Shown: positions 37,301 through 46,300 of the stretch, piece by piece | How positions within the stretch are numbered: the stretch's first letter is position 1 | Layout: every line of letters begins with the position of its first letter | DNA from: Liolophura sinensis | Taxonomy: Eukaryota; Mollusca; Polyplacophora; Chitonida; Chitonidae | Assembly: GCF_032854445.1 (NCBI RefSeq) | Contig: NC_088303.1 | Coordinates: 27,445,265-27,509,264 of the forward strand | DNA length: 64,000 nt | Direction: 5' to 3' | Translations under genes and position numbers: made by a program | The notes under the pieces: model-generated | The model's database searches: none | Told to the model about the DNA's origin: nothing | Seen by the model: the letters and a program-made list of their open reading frames with translations, nothing else

Positions 37301-39350
37301 TGATTTTGACCTCAAAGTAATAAATGCCACAAGCTGCTGGTATGGGATGTGAAGCTCGAACACTAGCTGCGTCTTTGTGTGTTTTGCCCACGCCTAAAAA
37401 CAAAGGAAAAACATGTTATCTAAAGAAGAAATCTAAAAGTTAACAGCTGGCCTACCATTAACAGAGGTTAAGCTACCAATCAACGAGATACAAGTATAAC
37501 TTGTGCACGTGAGTCAGGCGAACTTATGTCGTTGCAATGTAAAACTGTTAAGCTACTCTAATTACACAAATTGAGCCCTCCTATTACGTAACACCAATGC
37601 TATATTTTCATGAAGTTACTGGTGATATAAATGAACAATGACATACAGTTAAGTTGTGCCCTTTTTACATGTTTACAGCACACAAGTTTACATGAAAACT
37701 ACTTAAAGAGCCATTCCATTGCACACACATTTCAGGCTAAAATTACTAGTATGCGACATGGGTACATAGTGTGTAAAAACGGCTGTCACATAAAGATATG
37801 ATACTTATGATACACTAATGTTTCATGAGGAGTTTTTTTTTTTTTAATTTTACATCCAAACACATAAAACGCCCAAATATCGGCTTGGAAAAGATAGTAA
37901 GTCTTGCTCAGCTTGTGAAAAAAAAAAGGGAGCAGACAGGGGCACCTAGATATGCTAAGCGCGATGTCATACACAGATAGTGATGACATCACTCGTAGGT
38001 CGTTCACGATTATCTTAGCCTCTCTAATATTTTTTGTAAATTAACCTAATGCTAAATGCCTAATATTTCACTTCTATGACTGCAGTCATCATTATGGTCT
38101 GAGGAACTGAATTTATCAATGTTGGAAAAAAAAACAAATTTGACAGATTGTCCAAAATCTCAGCCAGCTCCACCCAATCTACAGTACTTTACAAGTACTA
38201 AATTTGTGATATCCTTGTCTACTAAGTACCAAATACTACATTTAAGTGCCAAAAGAAAAACTGCAATGGACAGGCATTGACGTTTTCATACATATATGTA
38301 TTTACATTTCTGAACAACCTTAAGTATCACCAAGAAGGGTCACTCTGAATATTCAATCGCATACAGAACTTTGCAACATTCTGCCCTAGATTTGGTCACA
38401 ACTGTTATCGTGTAGGTTCCACCATGTTACAAGTAGACATGTTATTTCACTCTTGGTGATCCCTTAATGTTCAACTACATAAAGACAAGGTAATATTCCA
38501 AGATTATAAATAGCTGTATAACAAAAACACATGAAACCACAAAGTGTTTGCAATAGTTAAACTCTCAATGAGTTCCGTGTCACGGGGTAATGATTCACTG
38601 CAGTTTTGGTTTAACAGCTGTATGTAACTGAGTGTTACTGGCACTTAAATATGTTAACTATCATGGCTGAAATCATTGAAATATAAAATGGGAGATGGTT
38701 TTTTAAAATTTCTGTATTGTAATAAACTACTTTGACCCAATGAATTAATATGTTTACAGCTGTCAATGAAGCAATGCTTTCTGACAGCAATAATTTATAA
38801 CAAATTATGAATGATTTCGAAACATTGTTCTCCAAATGAACTTCAACACTGCTTCACCGATTTTAACCTGCCACAATGTCCAACTACTGAAATCCCAACC
38901 TCTGTGAGAGGGCGATATATCGGACAATGACAGGCAAGTCAACACAGTCGCCAGCCATACGTCATTCGCTGCTCTACGACAGAGGTCATTATTCTACAGC
39001 AATACAGGCAATACACTTTGCAAGGCACAGAAATGATTTGGGAAAAGTGCACTTCTCGATTCCATTCAGAAAAAGAAATTACACCCCAAAAATGCAATTT
39101 TCTTTTGTGTTAGCTTTTTGAGATACGACTAGAGTACTTTGTAAACAGAGCGAAGTATACCTTTGTAATGAACACGTAAATTGTTCTGTGACAGTCCAAT
39201 GAAGTTGTACTTGTCTTTTGGGCTCCATGATCGGGGTAAGGGGGTTTCATCCTCGTTCACAGAGGGATATAGTACTTTCAAACGATCCACAGATGACTGT
39301 GAACTAAGATTAGATAAATCCATCATCCCGACTGCACTAGTCGTCGCCAT
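10322..39350 (-). CDS. RANBP9/10: Ran-binding protein 9/10 orthologue (RanBPM), 12 exons, 617 aa
   Basis: This is the scaffold subunit of the CTLH/GID E3 ubiquitin ligase, acting in cytosol and nucleus. CDS exons on the minus strand: 39350-39161, 37393-37282, 22570-22518, 22062-21895, 21568-21546, 20963-20862, 18564-18482, 17376-17264, 16687-16073, 13851-13700, 13445-13334, 10452-10322. All have GT-AG borders and the sum is 1854 nt, with phases closing in frame. Exons 1-6 hold the SPRY domain ([62 protein letters not shown]). Exon 8 holds LisH ([14 protein letters not shown]). Exons 8-9 hold CTLH ([20 protein letters not shown]), followed by a long Ser-rich disordered stretch. Exons 10-12 hold the CRA domain ([35 protein letters not shown]). 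The length is near human RANBP10 (620 aa). I chose the ATG of MATTSAV; an in-frame ATG at 39404 would add 18 residues unlike the family. Confidence 0.95.
10830..12260. repeat. two tandem diverged copies of a segment of about 700 bp
   Basis: The segment 10,830-11,460 recurs in diverged form at 11,480-12,260. Shared landmarks in order are acttatcaaaagaataaa / gcttatcaacaaaataaac, tcatttggtgatgccatttt / tcattcggtgacaccatttt, gtcagctagccctgac / gccagctcgccctgac, atccaatttattg in both, and caatcaagagcta in both. Open frames 11049-11246 and 11936-12181 sit at equivalent places but look non-coding. The pair lies in RANBP9/10 intron 11. It may be a tandem duplication or two copies of an interspersed repeat. 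Confidence 0.6.
12300..12660. repeat. diverged tandem duplication of about 180 bp
   Basis: The words tggcagactttatgttcact (about 12,439) and tggcagactttgtgttcact (about 12,612), each preceded by a tttctat(g/t)catata stretch and a T-rich run, show two diverged copies side by side. It is non-coding and lies in RANBP9/10 intron 11. Confidence 0.45.
12925..13312 (-). repeat. SINE-B with an internal duplication, next to exon 11
   Basis: From left to right it shows tttatttatttgatt, aatatttcacttatacaac, gtggccagcattatggtggg, then gagaggaagccagcatgagc and gaggctcctgggtcattgcg. The block gagaggaagccag(c/a)atgagctg to the head appears twice (about 13,103 and 13,203), so this copy is internally duplicated or two copies overlap. 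It ends with ggaggtcccc about 20 bp past the 5' splice site of RANBP9/10 exon 11. Confidence 0.75.
15152..15648. mobile_element. palindromic MITE, about 500 bp, flanked by TA
   Basis: The two halves are imperfect reverse complements over roughly 180-250 bp. The left arm reads cttaaaggacaagaaagc, then ctatgcataaaaat, gaaaggcattcaaat, agtaaggtgggctttatg and ctaggaact. The reverse complement of the right arm reads cttaaaggaaaagacgtc, ctgtgcataaatat, taaaggcattcaaac, ctaaggtagaatttatgg and tttaggaact. Both ends are flanked by TA (15150-15151 and 15649-15650), as expected for the Tc1/mariner superfamily. There is no transposase, so it is non-autonomous. It lies in RANBP9/10 intron 9. Confidence 0.72.
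15935..16020. mobile_element. partial copy of the 500-bp MITE, close to exon 9
   Basis: The words cctgaagtaagattcatcaa, acaactgaaaactctgcata and aaaatacattattt match, in order and spacing, the left arm of the palindromic MITE at 15,180-15,230 (gtgaagtaaggctcatcata, aactgaaaactatgcataaa). It stops about 50 bp from the 5' splice site of RANBP9/10 exon 9. Confidence 0.5.
17700..17852 (-). repeat. SINE-B 3' part
   Basis: It shows tttatttgattggtgttttg, ctcaagaatatttcaattat, gtggccagcataatggtggg and catctgcaggttgctg. The tRNA head is missing beyond about 17,852. It lies in RANBP9/10 intron 7. Confidence 0.7.
19069..19134 (-). repeat. extremely 5'-truncated SINE-A with 16-bp target-site duplication
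   Basis: Only the last 35 or so bases of SINE-A (gtgagtgcttggggtttaac, gtcgtactcaacaa) are present. They lie between two identical 16-bp repeats, ttcaagtctttattga, at 19069-19084 and 19119-19134. The duplication proves a separate retroposition event rather than a deletion remnant. It lies in RANBP9/10 intron 6. Confidence 0.85.
19445..20165 (-). mobile_element. remnant of a pogo/Tigger-like DNA transposase
   Basis: Minus-strand frames read [20 protein letters not shown] then [20 protein letters not shown] (an N-terminal helix-turn-helix region, about 20,100-19,915), then [14 protein letters not shown] (about 19,810-19,770), then [20 protein letters not shown] and [20 protein letters not shown] (about 19,610-19,480), the start of a DDE_1 catalytic domain whose first Asp is in WDQ. 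Sequence after DKRQMTAL no longer fits the family, so the rest of the catalytic domain is missing. At least one frame shift separates the blocks. It is dead, and lies in RANBP9/10 intron 6. Confidence 0.8.
21440..21522 (-). repeat. SINE-B short fragment beside microexon 5
   Basis: It shows ttggttggtgttttacgctg, tactcgagaatattcgctta and ggaggaaacggg, the 3' end of SINE-B. It ends about 20 bp downstream of the 5' splice site of the 23-bp exon 5 of RANBP9/10. Confidence 0.65.
22312..22495 (-). repeat. SINE-B, well preserved partial copy beside exon 3
   Basis: It shows tatttatttatttgattggc, gttttacgccgtactcaaga, atatttcacttatatgacag, cactatggtgggaagaaacc, gagaggaagccagcatgagc and gacttgaactcacaac. 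The tRNA head beyond gaccgcacc is missing. It ends about 20-25 bp from the 5' splice site of RANBP9/10 exon 3. Confidence 0.82.
23030..23122. repeat. 46-bp tandem duplication
   Basis: The word ctgctagaattgctaaag starts at 23033 and again at 23079, followed both times by ttctctccctttgcatatgt. The two copies are nearly identical, so the event is recent. It lies in RANBP9/10 intron 2. Confidence 0.9.
26946..27341 (-). repeat. SINE-A, complete young copy with 13-bp target-site duplication
   Basis: The body 26,959-27,328 is flanked by perfect 13-bp repeats, caaaaagaaatgt, at 26946-26958 and 27329-27341. Read on the minus strand it starts with a tRNA-like head (ggcccggatagcacagttag, A box; ggatcaatcc, B box), then acttcctcgcttggcgttca, a core including gtataatggctcgggc and cagtgaagcagcac, and ends in cgttaaaccccaagcactca followed by ctcactcgcac. 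The perfect duplication points to recent activity. Confidence 0.93.
27751..28132 (+). repeat. SINE-A, complete copy with 10-bp target-site duplication
   Basis: The body 27,761-28,122 has the tRNA-like head gggcccgatagcacagttgg, B box gggtcaatcctggg, the shared core, and a 3' end cgttaaacccccagcactca followed by (ctca)n. It is flanked by tgctcaaaag at 27751-27760 and 28123-28132. It is in opposite orientation to the copy 430 bp to its left. Confidence 0.93.
28810..28995 (-). repeat. interspersed repeat R3, copy 2 (partial, rearranged)
   Basis: It contains gtgaatgacctaaaatg at one end and agaaaggtgttttgagg with ggtaggatgacatat at the other, the reverse complement of the R3 words aaaacacctttct and atatcatcc. 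Between them the word catgactatttttccccatg is repeated and is not part of other copies. Confidence 0.4.
29645..29668. repeat. (TGTC)n microsatellite
   Basis: About six uninterrupted units of tgtc lie in RANBP9/10 intron 2. Confidence 0.9.
29815..30444. repeat. minisatellite, 54-bp unit, about 12 copies, open in several frames
   Basis: The word gacatgacacc starts at 29815, 29869, 29923, 29977, 30031, 30085, 30139, 30231, 30285, 30339 and 30393. The step is 54 bp, except for 30139 to 30231, which contains a copy of 38 bp that lacks 16 bp. Since 54 is 18 codons, the array gives periodic open frames: plus-strand [18 protein letters not shown] (frame open 29793-30338) and minus-strand [18 protein letters not shown] (frames 29666-30175 and 30169-30513). 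It lies wholly inside RANBP9/10 intron 2, so I treat the frames as by-products. Confidence 0.93.
31120..31260 (+). repeat. interspersed repeat R3, copy 3 (partial)
   Basis: It shows tttggtgcttacactttttt, aggatatccca, aaaacacctttctaag, gatcaggcaaaatg and ttttaggtcactta, in the same order as copy 1 at 4.8 kb. The first third of the repeat is missing. Confidence 0.5.
32080..32785. repeat. degenerate minisatellite of about 45 bp, split by a SINE
   Basis: Words such as ggaacataagtgtggttgca, gatggagcacc, ggaacataggtgcgggtgca, gtaggtgtagttatgac, gtaggtacagacagagcact and gtaggtgtaggtcc recur irregularly every 40-50 bp on both sides of a SINE-B insertion. A single related unit sits at about 35,280-35,325 (gggacataagtgtaggtaca, atggagccttaagtgg). 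Confidence 0.55.
32345..32578 (-). repeat. SINE-B, near-full copy inside the 45-bp array
   Basis: It shows tatttatttatttgatcggc, cattatgatgggaggaaact, catcagcaggttgctgg, gagaggaagctggcatgggc, gaggctcctgggtaattgct and the tRNA-like head near 32,570 (caggcatgctaaccaactcg). A short deletion removed the usual aatatttcacttatac part. It interrupts the degenerate minisatellite and is therefore younger than it. Confidence 0.8.
34630..34830 (+). repeat. SINE-D fragment, related to the SINE-A core
   Basis: It shows aagtgctgctgacacttaag, tatcatgcagaagac, ccatccagttacattatact, gatgccgggac and cagtgctgtctgccaagcaa. The order matches a common molluscan repeat I recall, and parallels the SINE-A core (agtgctgcttcactgag, ccattatactgata, atgctgaacgccaagcgagg). 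Head and tail are missing or unrecognisable. Confidence 0.5.
36808..36852. repeat. 22-bp tandem duplication
   Basis: The unit caggtgaatgaacaccttgca is present twice in a row. It is a small recent duplication in RANBP9/10 intron 2. Confidence 0.85.
38045..38105 (-). repeat. SINE-B remnant
   Basis: The words ctaatatttcacttctatga and cagtcatcattatggtctga correspond to aatatttcacttatacgac and cagcattatggtggga of SINE-B. Only about 60 bp remain. It lies in RANBP9/10 intron 1. Confidence 0.45.
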
Positions 39351-40352
39351 CTTCACACACAATACCCGGATGTAAGGGCACCTCTCACCTTCATCTACAT
39401 GCATTAGATGTTTTCATTGGACACTAGCCTTTTCATTCGCCAATCAAAATCCTTTTTACACTTCATTTCATATTAAAGGGTAAACCTTTGCACTAATAAC
39501 AGTCCCATCATGAGGGCTTTAGTGAATTACAACATCAGACGCAGATAGCAACCTGCCAACCTTCATTGGCTCGCAACTTTTGTTGCTGAGAGATAACAAT
39601 TTCTTCACTCACGCCATGGTTACACTCTTCATTGTAAACAACTTTGTGTGAGAAAAGCGAATTAGGCACATTTTTGTAAATGCTATCAATATTGTAATAG
39701 TAATGTAACTTATGAATTCAGATTTATCTGTTGTTGGACTACTTGCCTTGTGGAAATTTCATTTTCCTTAATAAATCATTGGTTTTTTTCTGTTATTTGG
39801 TGATTTTAAATGTTGAAAGAATCTTCCAAATCACATGCAAGGCTATCTTTTGTAATATCTTGCAAATTTTATGAATTATCTTAATAATGAAATGAAGTGG
39901 AACATGCAATTCGTTTGGAATCAACAATAAACTGATCAAACTTGTTAATACAACAGTAGTATCCAAACGTAAGGTTTTTCAATGCAGCGATCAATGGGAG
40001 GTAACTGCGTCGACCAGTAGTGGTTCGAGTTGGCAAATGTTAGTCTGTAGGTTAGGCTTTTTTTGTACATAAGGAATTCTTTTGGTGAATAAGTCATTAA
40101 TTTGTTGATAAGAAGGAAATCTTCTATTGTGTACAGAAAGTTAGTTGTCTAATATATGTGTAGTTCATTTCTGAAACAAGAAATCCTCAGTAAAAGACAA
40201 TGGTATTATTTGAAAACAGAGCGTGTTTGTGTTACTATGGTTACGACGCCATTAGTGTTTACAATATGGCGGACACTTGCTGAAGTCTCTGGTCGTATTG
40301 TCGTCTGTTACTCTTTCTGCTGCCTTTCGACATACCTGGCAATAAGCTAACG
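39351..40352. promoter_or_regulatory. head-to-head promoter between RANBP9/10 and TSNAXIP1
   Basis: The two start codons are 1002 bp apart and point away from each other. CCAAT boxes occur at 39416-39420 and 39565-39569 (ATTGG) and at 39440-39444 (CCAAT). RFX-like half-sites occur at 39547-39552 (agcaac), 39572-39577 (cgcaac) and 39582-39587 (gttgct), and a near-palindromic X-box-like site at 40231-40244. No TATA box is evident, as is usual for shared promoters of housekeeping genes. I cannot place transcription starts. Confidence 0.7.
40231..40244. promoter_or_regulatory. candidate RFX X-box upstream of TSNAXIP1
   Basis: The site GTTACTATGGTTAC differs at two positions from the ideal X-box palindrome GTTACCATGGTAAC. 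It lies 108 bp before the TSNAXIP1 start codon, the distance at which X-boxes of ciliary genes are typically found. A second, weaker match (gccatggttac) lies at 39613-39623. Function is inferred from position and gene identity. Confidence 0.4.
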
Positions 40353-43300
40353 ATGGAAAGACAACCTCTTGCGTTAGCTAAGCTGCCTCCGATAGAAGGG
40401 TAATTTAAAGCTCTTTGTATAATCTAAAGATTACGTTAAATCTGAGCTTGCTATCTCGTTGTAAAGTCATGTGTTTAGTCAACAGTTATGACATTGATGC
40501 TGATGTGATTTAGGGCACTAAATCTCCAAATGAAAAGATGTTTTAAAACAATATGAATTTTTGGAGAATATCTCGTGGAAATTGTGAATGTCGGGTGATA
40601 CCTGTGTTTATCATTTAATCGCTTCTCAGGTGTTCATCGTGAAATGTTAACTCAAGAATAGTGAGGCAGCATTTTTTTTTATCCCGTGAGGTGGCGGTAG
40701 TATGAAGCAAGACCACCCTGCCGCATCACGTATTTGTGAGGTCACAGTAACAATATAGCAAAACAAAGAAATGAATGGTTAAAAGAGAGATTACTCACAC
40801 ATTTACAGTAAATACCTGAAGTATGATTTATAATACAGGTCTAGTGGAAAAACGAAAAGGAACAAGTCTGTAGTGTTTAAATGTCAAAAACTCAGCTTGA
40901 TCATGTTGATGGTGCAGAGATTTAATATATGGGAACTGACATGTATTGATTAGTATGAAATGAATTTTTCTATTTCCATTTTTTTTTTTTTTTTTTCATT
41001 GCTATTTTATCTCACTGTCATTTTTCAGTCTGAGGTAACCATGTATGAAGTATACATGGATAAACTAATTACTGAACTGAATTTTGTTATAAAACCATGC
41101 TTCTTAAACATTCACACCTTATATTTTAACAAATATTGTTTTATTATTTTAGATTAAAAAATGCAATCACTCTATATTTGACAAGCACAGTGCAGTAGTT
41201 TCTTCATGGTCCTCTACCTGTAAACACAACAACCATTGCATAGTTCTTAAATCAGTATGGCCTAAGACACCTGTCAAATGAATAATCAGAGTTAGGGCCT
41301 CAAAAATTTCCTGCAATACTGCATTGTAAACACAGGGAAAAGATGGACAAGTTACAGTACATGCATGTCTTTATTAACAAAAGGTTATTATTAATTTTGA
41401 AATATTAGTGTGTTAGCCAGCTAGTTTAGCCAGTTTATTTAAGGCTGTCGTGATGATGAGGATGGTTATTATTATTTGTGCTTTACTTAGTAGACAACAG
41501 AACCTGCTGTCCCATCATGGCGATGTCCAAAAATTTGAAGGTTTGACTGGACCAAGCTATCTCCTTCAGAGTAACAAGTACCAGTTACCACCTCCACGGG
41601 CATTAAAGGTAAAACACAACAACTTGAAGGCTATGTAGAAACAAAAAGAGTACTCAGACATTAGACATAACTGTCTCATGTTTGTTACATGCTTGTACTG
41701 TGATAATTTCAATGTATGTTTATGTATTTACTGGTACTTAGTGTGATATTCAGTTTCTGGAGGAGCAACAATGATGGCAGAAGATATGGAGAACTTATGC
41801 ACGCATATCAAAAGTTTAGAAGTATTCTCTTTTGATCATTGCCACCTGTTCTCCATAGAAGTTTCACACTTTGTGACGTTTTCTCTTCACATTGAATTAG
41901 ATGGAATCTATGTCGTTTTTGTTGTTTGTAGCCCTATGTGGACACCAGAGCTGGTGAATTAGACACTTGGCCGGCACATGCTAGTGGTAATGCTACTTCG
42001 TCAAAAGCAGTGGTATTAACAAAAAATAAGAACCTGGTGGTGATAAGTGATGAAGAATTGGGCAAGCCTCAGATGGTTCCCAAACCAAGGTTCCTTGAGC
42101 AGCTGGAAACATTTTTGAAAAAAGAGTTACGGGCTTTGGGAGTGACAAATGTGGAGGCCAATGAACTCCGATTACAGGTTTGTAATATTGTGATCATGTT
42201 TACTAGGATTAATCTTTATAAACTTGGCTAGTACTTCCTTCTTCACACAACATATTAAACTTTTGGGTAAACCCATCTGCTTTTTCTCAAAACGTAGACA
42301 AATGAGATTGCTACATGTATGGGACTAGCATTTGCAACATGGGAGTGCTAAATATGCCTAAAAAAAGTAGTAAATTATGGTTAGTTTGTTTTGCTCTCAT
42401 TGTTTAGGCAACAACACAAAAATAGCTTGGCACAGGGTGTAAATACTGTGACCTGATGGAGAGTGATTTGTGTTGTGCAGTGAAAAATGCTTCAGTGAGG
42501 CAGCACTCTAAATATCACATGTTAGAATAGTTCTACACCAAGATGTGATCACCAGAATAATGTGGAAAGTGGTGCTTAACCTGAGCAAATCTTAAACATG
42601 CAGGTTTTGAGTATGTAGAGCAAGTACATATACATGTACGTGTAGGTGTTCTTATAGATTTTTCCACCCTTTTGGGCTTAAATCTCTTAATTTTTACTTA
42701 TAGGCACACAGAGAGGCATTTGAATATTTAATCGAGGATTTCAAAACCTACAAACCACTTCTGGCAGCAATAAAGAATGAGTATGAAATGATGCTGGCAA
42801 GTCAACGCCAACATATCCGAGAACTGGAACCCCTGAAGGTAGGTGATTGGAGTATCTCCACATAATATAGGAAGGATTATGGGACTAGCCAGGTACCTGT
42901 CCACCTATCCAAGTTCATGGTCAAATAGAAATTTATTAGTGTTTAATTGAAGCCATGGTTTTAGTATTTTCACCATGGTAGACGATGGAATTTTTACCAC
43001 GGTAAAAAATTTTGTGTGGACTCCCTGCTCAAATGAAATGACCTCAAAAAGGCCGTTTTGTACACCCTCTTTGTTTTTCTTGGAGGGATTTGCCCTAAAC
43101 TGCTTCTCCCACAGCAGAATGGTCTCTCACATGATGTTACTACATTGGCAACATCTGCTTGCATTCCTGATTCATGTAATGAGAATTTTTTGTATTTGAT
43201 TTTTCAGATTGCGTTCGAGCAGTTTATTTACAAGTAATTGAAGCTGACATAATTATTTGTTATAATCTGAAATTGCTCCCATTTAATGTTCCAGCAAATG

Positions 43301-46300
43301 TTAGTGACAGTGAATCTGAAATTCCTCCCATTTAATGTTCCAGCAAATGTTAGTGACAGTGAATCTGAAATTGCTCCCATTTAATGTTCCAGCAAATGTT
43401 AGTGACAGTGAATCTGAAATTGCTCCCATTTAATGTTCCAGCAAATGTTAGTGACAGTGAATCTGAAATTGCTCCCATTTAATGTTCCAGCAAATGTTAG
43501 TGACAGTGTCAGAGCAGTGTGACCAGAAAATAATGGCTTTGCATGAGGAAGAAAAACAAGGTTTGTGTGATGCGATGAAAGCCTTTGTGAGACCTTCCAT
43601 ATCACAATTAAACATATTTGCTTTTTCATTATGGTGAAATATTTCTCTCTGTAATTGTCTAATCTGTATTGAAACTTAAACTTCTTACATCTTACATCTT
43701 TGGCTCTTTTAGAACTACAATAAATATAAAAGAATAAAACCAAAATACTCCAGTAGAAGTATTTTAATCTGCTGTAATTTATCATGTGTAGTCCTAAAAT
43801 CATACACATACATGGTGAATATTTTATATAGCAACATTTTCTGTTGAGGTACAATATTTATATGGTTCCTTTAATAGATTTGAGTTACTTTTTGTATTCC
43901 AGTCGCTTACCTTATATTGCCTAAATTATAAAGATTCAGTTTAATTGATGGCAGTACACCAGGTTTTTTACTTTTTATTGATTGTATAAATATAGAATTG
44001 AAAGATTTTTTGTCTGATACTTCCCATTGCTACATTAAGTTAGAGAATCAAGTGATCTACTTTTTGTTGCTACAGAAACAATAAAAATTGCTGTACTTTT
44101 TATATGGTTGCAGAAGTGAAAGATTTGCGCGCTGAAAACAAATCCCTGTATCGAAAAATTGAAGAGATGAGGAACCAACAGAAGGATTTGGAGGAGCAGG
44201 TGTCAAAGCTACATAATGAACTAGCAGCAGAGTACCAGCGGTACCGAGACGAGTGTGATGCACGTAAACTGCTGGTGGCTGATATCAATGATCTCCGGTA
44301 CCAGCAGGAAGATTATCAGATGTCCAAGAAAAACCTACAGCAGTTAGAAGAGGAGCATGAGGATCCATTAACACTGAAAATAGCACTCAGGTAGAAATAA
44401 TCTGAATATCATGGCTAAAACATTTCATCCTGCCATGCGAATGCATGTGAAAGTCTGTTTCAGTGTACATTTGTATTCATGTGAAGGTCTGTTTCAGTGT
44501 ACATTTGTATTTCTGTGAAGGTTTGTTTCAGTGTACATTTGTATTCATGCGAAGGTCTGTTTCACTGTATGCATGTTGAAGTCTTGTTTACTTGTATGTA
44601 TAGGCTTATGAATGCCTGTTTTCAGTTGTATCGAAGGACAAAACAAAAAGGTAGGAAAGTCTTCATCGTAAGATACACCAAAGCCAAATCTATATCTAAA
44701 CATCACCAGCACTAATTTTTTTTTTTAACCTTCCTTCAAGCAACATATCGCCTGCGGCGAAAAAATTGTGCTGTTATTTGTAACATCATCCACATGAGAC
44801 TTCCAGATGTCTACTGACACATATCTGACTGAGTGGACAGTGGAACGTTCAGTTTTATCCTGGGCGTTCATTTCAATCATCAACTCTCTCAAGTCGCTAT
44901 ACTTAGAGACATGGCGGAAGACTGACCTTTTGACTGGGTTACTTCCCCTTCTTGTCTAGAGGATGGGAAATGTTCAGCCAACCTTTAATGTCAGACTAAT
45001 CCAGACACGCTGTTGTGTTGTAATAATGCAGGCTACCATATGAATTATAAATACTTAAGAAAGGAAGATCATATTTGGTGTACTAGAGATATAATTTGCT
45101 TTCAATCTATCACATTGTTTACATGTGTGATTCACCAGCGAACATTCCATTGTGGGAATCTTGCGCTGCCTCACGTGCATCTTATCCCAAAACCAACTCA
45201 AAACTTCTGAATTTCTTTCGGTTGTGTGTCCCTTTTTTTTTCAATTCAAGTTTAGCTGCTGACAGAATGTACATTGTTTGATATGCATTTTTGCATACAA
45301 ATACACGCATACACATAAAACCCGTAAAGCTCACCATGAAATTCAAATAAGTGAATGCACTAAAGAAATATGAAGATATTTTAGATATTTTTAGGTGGTA
45401 ACATGTTGAATGACCTGAGGCTTCAAGGTGAACTAATATTGATGGCTATTCTTGATGGTTCCATGTAAATTAGTTGAAATGTTAATTAAGACCAAAATTT
45501 TTTAATGTATCCATCATAAGAGCTTTTTGTTTTGAACAGGAAAGCTCGTGAAGATGAGAAAGCAGCAACTCAGAGATTAAATGAGATGGTTGCAGATTAT
45601 GGAGATGTGATACCCAGAAGAGACTTTGAGGCTTTAGAATCTAAATATAATGTACGTATACAGTGTAGATGTAAATTATACTGAAATTTTTGTTTCAGTT
45701 ATGGTAAATTTTCCCTGTGACTAAATTGCACATTTTGCCCTTTTTTTAGAGAGTTCTGTTGATATCAGAAAGGTGTTTTGGAGTTGATTTTGGCATGATG
45801 ATATCTTACTGTAAAAAGTTTCAGGACTGAAAGTAACATATTTTTTAATATCACTTGCCTCCAAAAATGCACTTTCTGGGGCAAAATGTTAGGTTATTTA
45901 CCACACTGTTATGACTGCATCACCAGACGGTCAAAGACAAATCTCATTTATTGGGCTAATTAAAAGGGTGTAGTGTAGGGAGCAAGACTGATCACCCTCA
46001 TAAACTTTTGATATTCTTAATATAAAATGTCAATCCATAGATTTTTATTGGCAAATCAGCAAAGAGGATTGTATCAGTTACCATTAGGCCTTGTTTTCTA
46101 CAATTATACAAAATTTCATATTTCCTTTGTGTTGACAGAAACTGGTTGAGGAACAGGAGACATCTCTGGACGACTTCAGAAAACTCCAAGCTGAACACAA
46201 GTGAGTTGATCACTGTTGATAACCGTCTCTCTTTATGTTTCTCTTATCTGTTGTACAACAGCTAGTACACCTATACACATAAGCTTGGTACACCGAGCTT

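Noticed and set aside
39351-39404. Upstream in-frame ATG adding 18 residues to RANBP9/10
   Set aside because: The extra residues are Cys-rich and unlike the family, while MATTSAV gives a normal N-terminus. It cannot be excluded without a transcript.
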